Source: an uncultured Clostridia bacterium
Lineage (GTDB): Bacteria > Bacillota > Clostridia > TANB77 > CAG-508
DNA: 45,750 nucleotides
Reading direction: 5' to 3'
NCBI GenBank assembly: GCA_947623555.1
Contig: CANQGW010000011.1
Coordinates: 1 to 45,750, forward strand
The notes below the pieces were generated by a model. It was not told where the DNA came from, did not search any database, and saw only the letters and a list, made by a program, of their open reading frames with translations. Every line of letters begins with the position of its first letter. Position 1 is the stretch's first letter. Of the stretch, positions 18,170 to 27,174 are shown piece after piece. The translations under genes were made by a program, and so were the position numbers.

Positions 18170-19156
18170 ATGCTTAATATTGTATTTATGGGAACACCAG
18201 ATTTTGCAAAAGAATCTCTTGAAAGCATTGTAAATGCTGGGCATAATATTTTAGCTGTTGTAACAAACCCAGATAAACCAAAAGGTAGAGGGATGAAAAT
18301 GTTAGCATCTCCTGTAAAAGAATATGCTACTCAAAAAGGTTTTACTATATATCAACCTGAAAAGATAAAAAATAACATAGAGTTTTTAAATACTATAAAA
18401 AGTTTAAACCCAGATGTTATTTGTGTAGTTGCGTATGGAAAAATTTTGCCACAAGAATTATTAGAAATTCCAAAATTAGGCTCAATTAATGTACATGGGT
18501 CGCTACTTCCTAAATATAGGGGGGCTGCACCAATTCAATGGGCAGTTTTAAATGGAGATACTAAAACAGGTATTACAACAATGTATATGGATGCTGGCAT
18601 GGATACTGGTGACATTATTTTAAAAGAAGAAGTAACTATAGGTGAAGATGAAACCACAGGAGAACTTTGGGAAAAATTAAGTAAAATAGGTGGAAAGCTT
18701 TTAGTAAAAACATTAAATCAAGTAGAAAATAAAACTGCACCAAGGCAAAAACAAGGAGAAGGTTTTACTTTAGCACCAATGCTTTCTAAAGAGATGGCAA
18801 AAATAAGCTGGGAAACTAAAACTGCAAAAGAAATTCACAATTTAGTAAGAGGTTTAAACCCAATTATGGGTGCATATACATTTTTAAATGGCAAAAAGTT
18901 AAAAATATGGAAAGCTAAAGCTTTAAGTAAAAATGAGCTTTTACAAGTTTATAAAGAAATGGTGGAGTATGCCTTTAAATTAGATGACATTATGGAAGGA
19001 ACGGTTTTGTTAGCAGACGAAAAATTAGGCTTTTTTGTTAAGGCAAGGGAAGGATTTTTGCAAATATTAGAATTACAAGCAGAAAATTCAAAGAAAATGA
19101 ACACTAGCGATTTTTTAAGAGGAAATAAAATACAAGCAGGAACTATATTAGAATAA
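18170..19156 (+). CDS. fmt: methionyl-tRNA formyltransferase
   Basis: Formylates initiator Met-tRNA using 10-formyl-tetrahydrofolate, which the Fhs enzyme encoded downstream can supply. 328 aa: MGTPDFAKESL at the N-terminus, the folate-binding HGSLLPKYRGAAPIQWA with the catalytic Asn-His-Asp context, DAGMDTGDII, and a C-terminal OB-like domain. It is about 10-15 residues longer than typical because of extra residues near NELLQVYKEMVEY (about 260-280). AAGGAG precedes ATG 18170 and a terminator follows. Confidence 0.94.
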   Translation: MLNIVFMGTPDFAKESLESIVNAGHNILAVVTNPDKPKGRGMKMLASPVKEYATQKGFTIYQPEKIKNNIEFLNTIKSLNPDVICVVAYGKILPQELLEIPKLGSINVHGSLLPKYRGAAPIQWAVLNGDTKTGITTMYMDAGMDTGDIILKEEVTIGEDETTGELWEKLSKIGGKLLVKTLNQVENKTAPRQKQGEGFTLAPMLSKEMAKISWETKTAKEIHNLVRGLNPIMGAYTFLNGKKLKIWKAKALSKNELLQVYKEMVEYAFKLDDIMEGTVLLADEKLGFFVKAREGFLQILELQAENSKKMNTSDFLRGNKIQAGTILE

Positions 19157-19187
19157 AGGACAATTTGCAAGATGCAAATTGTCTTTT
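19157..19187 (+). terminator. terminator after fmt
   Basis: GACAATTTGCA (19159-19169) pairs perfectly with TGCAAATTGTC (19173-19183), followed by TTTT. Confidence 0.85.
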
Positions 19188-19217
19188 AACTATTTTATAC
19201 TAAATTTAAAAAAATAG

Positions 19218-19246
19218 TTGTAAATTTTTTAAAGAATTGATATACT
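19218..19246 (+). promoter_or_regulatory. promoter of the asp23/amaP/nusB operon
   Basis: TTGTAA (19218-19223), exactly 17 bases, TATACT (19241-19246), then 31 bases to the Asp23 start, which has AAGGAGG. Confidence 0.75.
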
Positions 19247-19277
19247 TATACTATCATAAGAAAAGGAGGAATTTTTT

Positions 19278-19712
19278 ATGGAAGAAAATAATGAAGAAAA
19301 AGTAGAAGAGTTAGAAACCAGTGGAGAAGTTGCTTTAGAAAGTAATACAAATATAAAAATAGCTGACGACGTAATTGCTGTTATAGCAGGAGTTGCAGTG
19401 GCTGAAGTTCCGGGAGTAGCAGAAATGTCTGGCGGATTTGCAGGAGGAATTTCTGAAGTATTAAGCGGAAAGAAAAACTTATCAAAAGGAATAAAAGTAG
19501 AATCAGGAGAAAAAGAAACCAAAATAGATGTAAATATCATTGTAGAATATGGAACTAGAATTCCTGATGTTGCATTTGAAATTCAAAATAGAGTTAAAAA
19601 AGCAGTAGAAAATATGACAGGTTTAAAGGTTGTGGAAGTTAATGTTCATATTCAAGGTGTTAGTACAGAAAACATGGAATCTGCTAAATCTGAAGAAAAT
19701 AACAACAATTAA
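19278..19712 (+). CDS. Asp23/Gls24-family envelope stress protein
   Basis: 144 aa. The core IKIADDVIAVIAGVAVAEVPG and the DVNIIVEYGTRIPDVAFEIQ segment are typical of Asp23/Gls24 (DUF322). In relatives Asp23 is held at the membrane by AmaP, which is the next gene here. The acidic N-terminal (MEENNEEKVEE) and Asn-rich C-terminal tails are low complexity. It is the first gene after the promoter, and a 9-bp hairpin separates it from amaP, which may allow higher Asp23 levels. Confidence 0.9.
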   Translation: MEENNEEKVEELETSGEVALESNTNIKIADDVIAVIAGVAVAEVPGVAEMSGGFAGGISEVLSGKKNLSKGIKVESGEKETKIDVNIIVEYGTRIPDVAFEIQNRVKKAVENMTGLKVVEVNVHIQGVSTENMESAKSEENNNN

Positions 19713-19727
19713 TTCTTAAGCAAAATA

Positions 19728-19764
19728 TAGGCACGGAAAAAGTATAAACATGCTGCCGTGCCTA
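19728..19764 (+). terminator. hairpin between asp23 and amaP
   Basis: TAGGCACGG (19728-19736) pairs with CCGTGCCTA (19756-19764). It has only a short T stretch after it, so it is more likely a partial terminator or an mRNA-stabilising structure than a full stop. Confidence 0.55.
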
Positions 19765-19786
19765 TTTAATAATGGGAGGAATAATA

Positions 19787-20347
19787 ATGAAATTTTTAGA
19801 TAGAATTGGACTAGCTCTTTTTTCAAGCTTAATATTAATGCTTTCAATAATTATGTGCTTTATGGTATTTGGATGGCTTGATTTAGACTTTGTATTTACT
19901 ATTGTTTCAAAGGTATTAGATAATCAAGTATATTCTAATATTATATTAGCATTAAGTGTAATATTTATTTTATTATCAATTAAATGTATATTTTTTGAAT
20001 CTGGTGCTTCAAAAGATGAAATAGATTATAAAAATGGAATATTATTAGAAAATGCAGATGGAAAATTATTAATAACTAGAGAAACATTAGAAAATTTAGT
20101 AAATAGTGTAGTTAAAGGGTTCGACAGTGCCGAAAATGTAACAACAAAGGTTGAACTAGACAAAGAAAATAATGTAAAAGTATATGTAAATTTAACAGTA
20201 AAAGAAAATGCAATTATAAAAGAATTATCAACTAACTTACAGTCAAAAATAAAAACTACAATAAAAAGAACATCAGATTTAGAGGTAAAAGAAGTTAATA
20301 TTAAGGTTAAAGGCATAGAACCTACAAAAAATATTGTAGAAGGTTAG
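19787..20347 (+). CDS. amaP: AmaP-like Asp23-anchoring membrane protein
   Basis: 186 aa. Two hydrophobic segments (about residues 8-30 and 45-65) are followed by a cytoplasmic domain with GILLENADGKLLITRETLEN and a C-terminal Asp23-like fold (EVNIKVKGI). This is the AmaP architecture: two membrane helices and an Asp23-binding tail. ATG 19787 is chosen because GGGAGG precedes it; ATG 19772 overlaps that site. The Asp23-AmaP-DUF2273 order is conserved in many Firmicutes. Confidence 0.85.
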   Translation: MKFLDRIGLALFSSLILMLSIIMCFMVFGWLDLDFVFTIVSKVLDNQVYSNIILALSVIFILLSIKCIFFESGASKDEIDYKNGILLENADGKLLITRETLENLVNSVVKGFDSAENVTTKVELDKENNVKVYVNLTVKENAIIKELSTNLQSKIKTTIKRTSDLEVKEVNIKVKGIEPTKNIVEG

Positions 20348-20368
20348 AGTAAGAAAGGAATGGTTAAA

Positions 20369-20584
20369 ATGGATAATTTTAAAGCATTTTGTGATAAGTA
20401 TGGAGGAGCTATAATAGGGTTCGTAGTAGGCATTGTTTTAGCAATTCTTCTGTTTTGTACAGAATTATACAAATTTATTATTGCTATCGCTTTAATTATT
20501 GCTTGCGTTTATTTTGGAAATTATGTTCAACGAAATAAAGAATCTGTAAAAGAAAAAACTAAAAACTTTATAGATAAATTATAA
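20369..20584 (+). CDS. DUF2273 small membrane protein
   Basis: 71 aa from ATG 20369 (AAAGGA nine bases upstream; ATG 20360 is too close to it). Two adjacent hydrophobic segments, YGGAIIGFVVGIVLAILLF and FIIAIALIIACVYFG, are followed by a basic tail. This is the DUF2273 pattern usually found beside Asp23/AmaP; the function is unknown, probably part of the same envelope-stress complex. Confidence 0.8.
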   Translation: MDNFKAFCDKYGGAIIGFVVGIVLAILLFCTELYKFIIAIALIIACVYFGNYVQRNKESVKEKTKNFIDKL

Positions 20585-20617
20585 TATCTAAAAACAATAT
20601 AAAAGGGGAAACAATAA

Positions 20618-21049
20618 ATGACAAGAACACAAATAAGACAATTGACATTTGAGTTATTATATAGTTTGGAAGTTCAAAAAATTTCAGAAGAAGAACAAGA
20701 AGAACAAATTAATTTATTTTTAAAAGAGCAAGGCATAGAACAAGAAAACGTAAAAAACTATATAATATCTACAGTAAAAGGAATAGAAAAAAGTAAACAA
20801 GAAATTTTAAAATATATATCTGAAAACTTAAAAGAAAAATGGGATATTAGCAGAATTTCTAAAATAAATTTAACTTTATTAAAATTAGCTACTTATGAAA
20901 TTGTTTATATAAAAACACCATATAAAGTAGTAGTTAATGAAGTTGTAGAACTTGCAAAAAAATATGGAGATGATAGTTCTCCTTCTTTTATTAATGGAAT
21001 TTTAGCTAATATTATTAAACAAGCAGGTATTACAACAGAAGAGCAATAA
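20618..21049 (+). CDS. nusB: transcription antitermination factor NusB
   Basis: 143-aa all-helical NusB. RTQIRQLTFELLYSLEVQ at the N-terminus, SRISKINLTLLKLATYEI in the middle, and VVNEVVELAKKYGDDSSPSF near the C-terminus are the family signatures. It acts with NusE on rRNA transcription. AAAAGGGGAAA precedes ATG 20618. The nusB-xseA-xseB order is common in Firmicutes. Confidence 0.94.
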   Translation: MTRTQIRQLTFELLYSLEVQKISEEEQEEQINLFLKEQGIEQENVKNYIISTVKGIEKSKQEILKYISENLKEKWDISRISKINLTLLKLATYEIVYIKTPYKVVVNEVVELAKKYGDDSSPSFINGILANIIKQAGITTEEQ

Positions 21050-21055
21050 AAAGGA

Positions 21056-22258
21056 ATGGTAGTAAAAATGACCTATAATCCAATTAGCGTAAGTGAATTA
21101 AATAAATATATTAAAAATAAATTCGAAGATGATGAATATTTTTCAAATGTGCTTGTAGAAGGCGAAATATCAAACTGCAAACTTCATTATACAGGGCACA
21201 TATATTTTACTTTAAAAGATGAGAATTCTTTAATAAAAAGTATAATGTTTAAAACGTATGCATCACATTTAGATTTTACATTACAAGACGGTATGAAAGT
21301 AATTATTCTTGGTAGTGTTTCAGTTTTTGAAAGAGATGGAACATATCAGTTATATGCTAAAGCAATAAAACAGCTTGGCAAAATGGGGGATTTAAGAGCA
21401 GCTTTTGAAGAGTTAAAATTAAAACTAGAAAAAGAAGGGCTTTTTAGTAATGAACATAAAAGGAATATTCCAATGTTTCCAAAAACAATTGGTGTATTAA
21501 CCTCAAATACTGGTGCTGTAATTAGGGACATTATTAATGTATCTACCAGAAGAAACCCAAATGTACATATTCGTTTATTCCCAGTACCAGTACAAGGTGA
21601 GGGAGCAGCAATAAAAATTGCAGATGGAATTGACTTTATGAATAAAAATAATTTAGCAGATGTTTTAATTATAGCAAGAGGAGGGGGCTCATTAGAGGAC
21701 TTATGGCCTTTTAATGAGGAAATAGTAGCAAGGGCAATATACAATTCAGAAATTCCAGTAATTTCAGCAGTAGGGCATGAAACAGACTTTACCATATCAG
21801 ACTTTGTAGCAGACTTAAGGGCACCTACACCATCTGCTGCTGCGGAATTAGGCGTTCCAGACATACAATTAGTAAAAAGCGAATTAATTAAGTACCAAAA
21901 TAGATTTAAACAGTCATTAATAAAAAAGGTACAGTTAATGAAGCTACACTACGAAAAATGTATGGCAAGTAGAGCATTTACTAATCCATTACAAAAAGTT
22001 CATGACTATTATATTGAAATTGATAAAACAGTAAAATTATTAGAATACAGTATAGAAAACAAATTATCAGAGCAAAAAGCAAAAGCAAAAAGTGTTATAT
22101 TAAAACTAGATGCATTAAGCCCACTAAAAACATTAACTAGAGGTTATAGCATTATTTCTGTAAATGGTAAAGTGGCAAAAAGTGTAAAAATGCTACAAAA
22201 AGGGCAAGAATTTAAAATTAGGCTGCAAGACGGAACAACAAACGCAAAAATTATATAA
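21056..22258 (+). CDS. xseA: exodeoxyribonuclease VII large subunit
   Basis: 400 aa. N-terminal OB-fold (VEGEISNCKLHYTGHIYFTL) and the nuclease domain with PKTIGVLTSNTGAVIRDI, IARGGGSLEDLWPFN and AVGHETDFTISDFVADLRAP, then a coiled-coil region. With XseB it degrades single-stranded DNA. The start is ambiguous between ATG 21056, which nearly touches AAAAGGA, and ATG 21068 (MTYNPISVSELN), which matches family N-termini better. Confidence 0.94.
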   Translation: MVVKMTYNPISVSELNKYIKNKFEDDEYFSNVLVEGEISNCKLHYTGHIYFTLKDENSLIKSIMFKTYASHLDFTLQDGMKVIILGSVSVFERDGTYQLYAKAIKQLGKMGDLRAAFEELKLKLEKEGLFSNEHKRNIPMFPKTIGVLTSNTGAVIRDIINVSTRRNPNVHIRLFPVPVQGEGAAIKIADGIDFMNKNNLADVLIIARGGGSLEDLWPFNEEIVARAIYNSEIPVISAVGHETDFTISDFVADLRAPTPSAAAELGVPDIQLVKSELIKYQNRFKQSLIKKVQLMKLHYEKCMASRAFTNPLQKVHDYYIEIDKTVKLLEYSIENKLSEQKAKAKSVILKLDALSPLKTLTRGYSIISVNGKVAKSVKMLQKGQEFKIRLQDGTTNAKII

Positions 22259-22276
22259 AGAAAGAAGGAAAATTAT

Positions 22277-22783
22277 ATGAGTAAAGGAATGAGAAATACA
22301 TTAGTTGTAATTGCTATTGTTTTGCTAATATTTATTATATTATTTGTAGTATATAAAAACAACAAAACAGAGCCAATGGATGCAAATGCATCACAAGAAA
22401 ACATTTTAGATGATGCAAATACTGGTTTGGAAAATATGCTAAATGATATATTTGACAATGTAGAAACTGAAAACACAGTAGTAGAAAACAAAGTAGAAAA
22501 TACAGTTACTAACAATGAAAATGTTAATACTAATACAAATACAAATACAGATAATAAATCAGAAGCAGTAAATGACGATACAAAGACCCCAAAAGAAACA
22601 AAAGCAATTAATTTAGTAAAAGAGGCATGGAAAGAAAAATGGGGAAAAACAGATGATGTATCTTTTAATGTTAGTATTCAAAGTGACGGAAAATATGGAG
22701 TAACAGTTTATGATGTCACTACAACACAATCAATTAAATTCTACATAGTGGATGTAGATACAGGAATTATAAAAGAAAGATAG
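22277..22783 (+). CDS. membrane-anchored protein with Asn/Thr-rich linker
   Basis: 168 aa, not assigned to a named family. One N-terminal membrane helix (about residues 7-25, LVVIAIVLLIFIILFVVY) is followed by an acidic, Asn/Thr/Glu-rich linker with a run of alternating Asn-Thr (about 80-92). A small C-terminal domain (about 108-168) has KEAWKEKWGKTDDVSF and KFYIVDVDTGIIKER. The C-terminal domain vaguely resembles PepSY-like domains. It sits inside the xseA-xseB operon; its stop codon begins hairpin element copy B. Confidence 0.75.
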   Translation: MSKGMRNTLVVIAIVLLIFIILFVVYKNNKTEPMDANASQENILDDANTGLENMLNDIFDNVETENTVVENKVENTVTNNENVNTNTNTNTDNKSEAVNDDTKTPKETKAINLVKEAWKEKWGKTDDVSFNVSIQSDGKYGVTVYDVTTTQSIKFYIVDVDTGIIKER

Positions 22784-22815
22784 GTTTATAGGTAAACCCG
22801 TAAAAAACCTAAATA
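22781..22815 (+). repeat. intergenic hairpin element, copy B
   Basis: TAGGTTTATAGGTAAACCCG followed by TAAAAAACCTAAATA. As in copy A the stop codon TAG is the first triplet of the element. GGTTTA pairs with TAAACC (6 bp, tetraloop) or with the distal AAACCT. Confidence 0.6.
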
Positions 22816-22835
22816 AAATTTGAAGGTATAAATAA

Positions 22836-23075
22836 ATGGCAAAAGAACAAGAAAATTTGAGTTTTGAAGAAAGTATAAAACAATTAGAGCAAATAGCAAA
22901 AGAATTAGAAACAGGTGATTTAGATCTAGAAGCATCAGTTAGCAAGTTTGAAGAAGGAATGGAACTATCTAAAAAATGTAATAGCCTTTTAGAAAATGCA
23001 GAAAAGAGAATTAGCATTTTATTAAAAGATGGAGAAAATATAAAAGAAGAAAATTTTGTTCAAGAAGAGGAATAA
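22836..23075 (+). CDS. xseB: exodeoxyribonuclease VII small subunit
   Basis: 79 aa, all helical, with the typical LSFEESIKQLEQIAKELETG and LDLEASVSKFEEGMELSKKC pattern. It binds the XseA product encoded two genes upstream. GAAGG lies before ATG 22836. Confidence 0.92.
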   Translation: MAKEQENLSFEESIKQLEQIAKELETGDLDLEASVSKFEEGMELSKKCNSLLENAEKRISILLKDGENIKEENFVQEEE

Positions 23076-23081
23076 TAGAAA

Positions 23082-23528
23082 ATGTTAAAGGGGATTATTG
23101 AATTTATACAAAACTATAAATATATATTGGTTCCATTTTTGGTATGGTTTGCAATTCAATTATTTAAATTAATTTATGATTTAGTAACTACAAAAAAATT
23201 TAATTTTAAAAGAATTATGCAAGCTGGTGGAATGCCAAGTTCACATTCAGCTGTTGTAGTAGCATTAACAACAATGGTTGGAAAGGATCTAGGTATACAA
23301 AGCCCATTATTTGGTGTGTCATTAATATTTTCTTTTGTGGTTATGTATGATGCAGCAGGTGTTAGAAGGGCAGCAGGCAAGCAAGCTAAAATGCTAAACA
23401 AAATTATAGAAACACCAGGGCTAACCGGAATGGAAGTACAAGAAAAATTAGTAGAAGTACTAGGGCATACTCCGGTACAAGTTGTTGTAGGAGCACTTAT
23501 TGGATTTATTGTAGGAATTATTTTTTAA
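23082..23528 (+). CDS. divergent PAP2 family (DUF212) membrane protein
   Basis: 148 aa with about four hydrophobic segments. [19 protein letters not shown] is the PAP2-like phosphatase signature (SxxH), and [19 protein letters not shown] is conserved in this subfamily. It is probably a lipid-phosphate phosphatase-like membrane enzyme; the substrate is unknown. It starts six bases after xseB, so it is in the same operon. Confidence 0.85.
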   Translation: MLKGIIEFIQNYKYILVPFLVWFAIQLFKLIYDLVTTKKFNFKRIMQAGGMPSSHSAVVVALTTMVGKDLGIQSPLFGVSLIFSFVVMYDAAGVRRAAGKQAKMLNKIIETPGLTGMEVQEKLVEVLGHTPVQVVVGALIGFIVGIIF

Positions 23529-23544
23529 ACTAGGGGGCATAAAA

Positions 23545-25207
23545 ATGGAAGATATAGATATAGCAAGAAATACTTCATTAGAACCAATTACAAAAATAGC
23601 ACAAAAGCTAGGTTTAGCAGAAGAAAACATAGAACAATACGGAAAATATAAAGCTAAAATTTCGCAAGATGTATATAAAAACTTACAAAACAAAAAGGAT
23701 GGTAAGTTAGTATTAGTAACAGCCATTAACCCAACACCATTAGGAGAAGGTAAAACTACAATGGCAATTGGTTTAGCAGATGGTTTAAGAAAAATAGGAA
23801 AAAATTCAGTACTTGCTTTAAGAGAGCCATCATTAGGACCTGTTTTTGGAATAAAAGGTGGTGCAACAGGTGGAGGTTATAGCCAAATTGCTCCAATGGA
23901 AGATATAAACTTACATTTTACAGGTGATATACATGCAATTACATCTGCCAATAACTTACTAGCAAGTATGATAGATAACCATATATATTTTGGAAATGAA
24001 CTTGGCTTTGATAAAGTTGTTTGGAAAAGGTGTGTAGACTTAAACGATAGGCAATTAAGAACTGTAAACACTGGCCTTTCACGGAGAAAAAAATATAGTA
24101 CAAAGAATGGATGGATTTGATATATCAGTTGCATCAGAAATAATGGCAATATTTTGTTTAGCTACAGATATAAACGACTTAAAAACAAGGCTTGGAAATA
24201 TAATAGTAGGTTATACAAAAGAAAACAAACCAATTACTGCAAGAGATTTAAAAGCAGATGGAGCAATGACTGTTTTATTAAAAGATGCAATAAATCCAAA
24301 TTTAGTACAAACATTAGAACATACTCCTGCAATTGTGCATGGAGGGCCATTTGCAAATATTGCACATGGATGTAATAGTGTTATAGCAACAAAACTAGCT
24401 TTAAAGTTAGGCGATTATGTTGTAACAGAGGCAGGTTTTGGTGCAGATTTAGGAGCAGAAAAATTTTTGGATATTAAATGCAGAAAGGCAAACTTAAAGC
24501 CAGATGCAGTTGTTTGTGTAGCAACAATTAAAGCATTAAAATATCATGGAGGAATGCCAAAAGAAGATATAACAAAAGAAAGTATACAATATCTAGAAAG
24601 AGGTTTTGCAAACCTAGAAAAACATGTAGATAATTTAAAAAATTGTTATGGTTTAAATGTAGTAGTAGCAATTAATAAATATACACATGACACTCAAAAA
24701 GAAATTGATTTCTTAAAAGAAAAATTGCAAGAAAAGAAAATAGAGTTAAGCCTAGTTGAAAGTTGGGGCAAAGGTGGAGAAGGTGCTACTGACCTAGCAG
24801 AAAAAATTACAAAATTAGTAGAAAAGCCATCAAATTTTGAATATGCTTATTCTTTAAATGATACAATAGAAGAAAAGGTGAGAAAAGTAGCTTGCAAAAT
24901 TTATGGTGCAGAAAGTGTAGAATTTACAGAAGATGCATTACAAAAAATAAATGAAATAGAAAAATTAGGTTACAGTAGTTTACCTGTATGTATTGCAAAA
25001 ACACAATATTCACTTTCAGATGACCCTAAAAATTTAGAATGTAGTGAGCCTTTTAAAATTCATGTACACGATGTAATATTAAGGGCAGGTGCAGAGTTTA
25101 TAGTAGTAATAACAGGAAAAATTATGACAATGCCGGGGCTTCCAAAAGTGCCATCAGCAGAAAAGATAGATTTAGATGCAAATGGCAACATTGTGGGAAT
25201 ATTTTAA
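23545..25207 (+). CDS. fhs: formate-tetrahydrofolate ligase, read through a +1 frameshift at 24082
   Basis: ATP-dependent synthesis of 10-formyl-tetrahydrofolate in one-carbon metabolism. The upstream frame has [20 protein letters not shown] (ATP-binding) and [17 protein letters not shown] sequence and stops at 24118-24120. The +1 frame continues with [32 protein letters not shown] and the C-terminal [18 protein letters not shown]. Dropping C24082 gives T-G-L-S-G-E-K with the conserved glycine and a 553-aa protein, the family's usual length. Both halves are well conserved with no other damage, so I regard the gene as active through recoding. Confidence 0.93.
24082..24085 (+). other. +1 recoding site 3 (TCA CGG A) in fhs
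   Basis: The upstream frame reads CTT TCA CGG AGA AAA. The intact protein needs CTT TCA (C) GGA GAA AAA. The context TTTCACGGA is nearly that of the priA site (GCTCACGGA). The 0-frame stop follows 12 codons later. Confidence 0.85.
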
Positions 25208-25231
25208 TTATGTATTGTAAAAATATTAAAT

Positions 25232-25411
25232 AAATAAAGAAATATAGTGATTCTTGCGCCTTGGTGTCGCAGCATTCCTATGTAATAAATTACTTTTTCA
25301 AAGTAATTTATTACATTTATCTGTTAGCTGCTCCAATTCGCACTACGCGTGTTACCACGCTCCGTTTGATCGCTTACGCGGCGCTATCGAATTCACTATA
25401 TTTCTTTATTT
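25232..25411. mobile_element. MITE-like 180-bp inverted-repeat element
   Basis: Perfect 19-bp terminal inverted repeats (25232-25250 and 25393-25411), continued by near-matching arms down to GCGCC/GGCGC. Inside is a perfect 16-bp hairpin (25281-25296 with 25300-25315), a GCAGC/GCTGC pair flanking it, and a small GCGTG/CACGC hairpin near 25347-25360. The interior is much richer in G+C than its surroundings and I see no credible gene. It fills the gap between fhs and the SleB-like gene. Confidence 0.65.
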
Positions 25412-25456
25412 TTTTTAAAAATATACTTATAACAAAAGCAATTTTAAATGTATAAA

Positions 25457-25506
25457 TGCACCAATTCTGGTTAAAATAACTTTAAAATTAATCAGAAAGT
25501 GGTGCA
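25457..25506 (+). promoter_or_regulatory. imperfect inverted repeat before the SleB-like gene
   Basis: TGCACCA (25457-25463) pairs with TGGTGCA (25500-25506), with a looser extension inward (TTCTGGTT against AATCAGAA). It ends seven bases before the ATG at 25513, so it could affect translation initiation or be an operator. Confidence 0.4.
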
Positions 25507-25512
25507 ATTCTT

Positions 25513-26202
25513 ATGACTAAAAATAAAATGATAGCAATGCTAATAATTACACTGACATTTAGCATATTCATCTCATATAACATATTTTTTAGAAACAATG
25601 AGCTAGAAGCCCTATCAAAATATGGCTCAAGAGGCGATGAAGTAATACAAATACAAACCAAATTAAAAAGATGGGGTTATTATAAAGGTAGTATAGACGG
25701 AATTTATGGAAGCCAAACACAGTCAGCAGTTAGATATTTTCAGTCAAAAAATGGCTTAACTGTAGACGGAATAGCAGGGAAAAACACATTAGCAGCAATG
25801 GGAATTTACAGCTCATCAAGTAGTGGACAGGCAGGTTCTGGCTCAACTAATTCAAACGATTTAAACCTACTTACAAGGCTAGTATACGGAGAAGCTAGAG
25901 GAGAACCATATAGCGGGCAAGTAGCAGTTGCAGCAGTAGTATTAAATAGGGTAAAAAGCAGTTCATTTCCAAACTCTGTAGCAGGCGTTATATATCAAAG
26001 CGGTGCATTTACAGCAGTGTCAGACGGGCAAATTAATATGACTCCAAATTCCACAGCAAAAAAAGCAGCACAAGATGCTTTAAATGGTTGGGACCCAAGC
26101 TATGGAGCAATATATTACTTTAACCCAAATACTGCTACAAATAAATGGATTTGGTCAAGACCATTAACTGTAACAATTGGAAAACATAGATTTTGCAAAT
26201 AA
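25513..26202 (+). CDS. SleB-type cell wall hydrolase with peptidoglycan-binding domain
   Basis: 229 aa. An N-terminal hydrophobic segment (about 8-24) directs export. A PG_binding_1 domain follows (GSRGDEVIQIQTKLKRWGYY and SQTQSAVRYFQSKNGL), then a Ser/Gly linker and a Hydrolase_2/SleB domain (LVYGEARGEPYSGQVAVAAV, GAFTAVSDGQIN). This is the architecture of the spore cortex-lytic enzyme SleB; a vegetative wall role is also possible. No clear AGGAGG is seen. Confidence 0.87.
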   Translation: MTKNKMIAMLIITLTFSIFISYNIFFRNNELEALSKYGSRGDEVIQIQTKLKRWGYYKGSIDGIYGSQTQSAVRYFQSKNGLTVDGIAGKNTLAAMGIYSSSSSGQAGSGSTNSNDLNLLTRLVYGEARGEPYSGQVAVAAVVLNRVKSSSFPNSVAGVIYQSGAFTAVSDGQINMTPNSTAKKAAQDALNGWDPSYGAIYYFNPNTATNKWIWSRPLTVTIGKHRFCK

Positions 26203-26331
26203 ATATAATAGTATTTTTCAAAGTAAGTCTTTCTATTTTTAAGTTTATTGACTTTTAAAATTAATTCGCTTACAATAATGATAGAAAAAATTTTACGGTC
26301 AAAAAAATTAAAAAAGAAAGAGGAAAATGTA

Positions 26332-27168
26332 ATGAAAATTACCAAAATTGAAACTTTAGAAAATATTGCAAATGAAATTAGAATTGGCATTATCAATGAG
26401 GTGTATAGTGCACAATCAGGCCACCCAGGTGGATCACTTTCATGTAGTGATATTTTAGCAGTTCTATACTTTAACCAAATGAATATTGATCCTAAAAAGC
26501 CAAATGCAAGTGAAAGAGATAGGTTTGTACTTTCAAAAGGGCATTGTGCACCAGCACTTTATGCTACATTGGCTAAAAAGGGATATTTTAGCATGGACGA
26601 CTTAATTAACTTTAGAAAACTAGGAAGCAATTTACAAGGACATCCAGATATGAATAAAGTTCTAGGCGTGGATATGACAACAGGCTCATTAGGGCAAGGT
26701 TTATCATGTGCTGTAGGAATGGCAATTGCCTCTAAAATGGACAATGCAGGCAGAAGGGTATATTGCCTAGTTGGAGATGGTGAAATTGAGGAAGGGCAAA
26801 TTTGGGAAGCTGCTATGGCAGCAAGTAAAAACAAATTAGACAACTTATGTGTTATTTTAGATTATAATGGTTTACAAATAGACGGAAAAGTAGAAGATGT
26901 AGCAGGGCTAGTAGATATCAAAGAAAAGTTTGAAAGTTTTGGCTTTAATGCAATTGAAACTGACGGGCATAGTATACCAAACTTAATACATGCATTCGAT
27001 AGTGCAAAACAAAAAAAAGGAATGCCAAGCATAATTATTGCACACACAATAAAAGGTAAAGGTGTATCTTTTATGGAAAATGAAGCATCATGGCATGGCA
27101 AAGCTCCAAATGAAGAACAATATAATAATGCTATTAGTCAATTAAAACAAAAATCATTTGTAAATTAA
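26332..27168 (+). CDS. transketolase, N-terminal (thiamine diphosphate-binding) subunit
   Basis: 278 aa. AQSGHPGGSLSCSDILAVLY, SKGHCAPALYATLAKKGYF, the TPP motif VGDGEIEEGQIWEAA, and HTIKGKGVSFMEN are the transketolase N-half signatures. Paired with the next gene it forms one enzyme of the non-oxidative pentose phosphate pathway. I start at ATG 26332 (GAGGAAA upstream). A longer in-frame start at 26248 would include an in-frame CGG at 26296 and a non-homologous leader, so I reject it. Confidence 0.92.
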   Translation: MKITKIETLENIANEIRIGIINEVYSAQSGHPGGSLSCSDILAVLYFNQMNIDPKKPNASERDRFVLSKGHCAPALYATLAKKGYFSMDDLINFRKLGSNLQGHPDMNKVLGVDMTTGSLGQGLSCAVGMAIASKMDNAGRRVYCLVGDGEIEEGQIWEAAMAASKNKLDNLCVILDYNGLQIDGKVEDVAGLVDIKEKFESFGFNAIETDGHSIPNLIHAFDSAKQKKGMPSIIIAHTIKGKGVSFMENEASWHGKAPNEEQYNNAISQLKQKSFVN

Positions 27169-27174
27169 TATTAA

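Noticed and set aside
25261..25455. A 64-aa reading frame in the fhs-SleB gap
   Set aside because: It lies inside the inverted-repeat element and continues past it, with no ribosome binding site and no plausible protein pattern.
26248..26331. Longer start for the transketolase N-subunit, including an in-frame CGG at 26296
   Set aside because: The extra residues are not transketolase-like and a good ribosome binding site lies before ATG 26332, so that CGG is untranslated.
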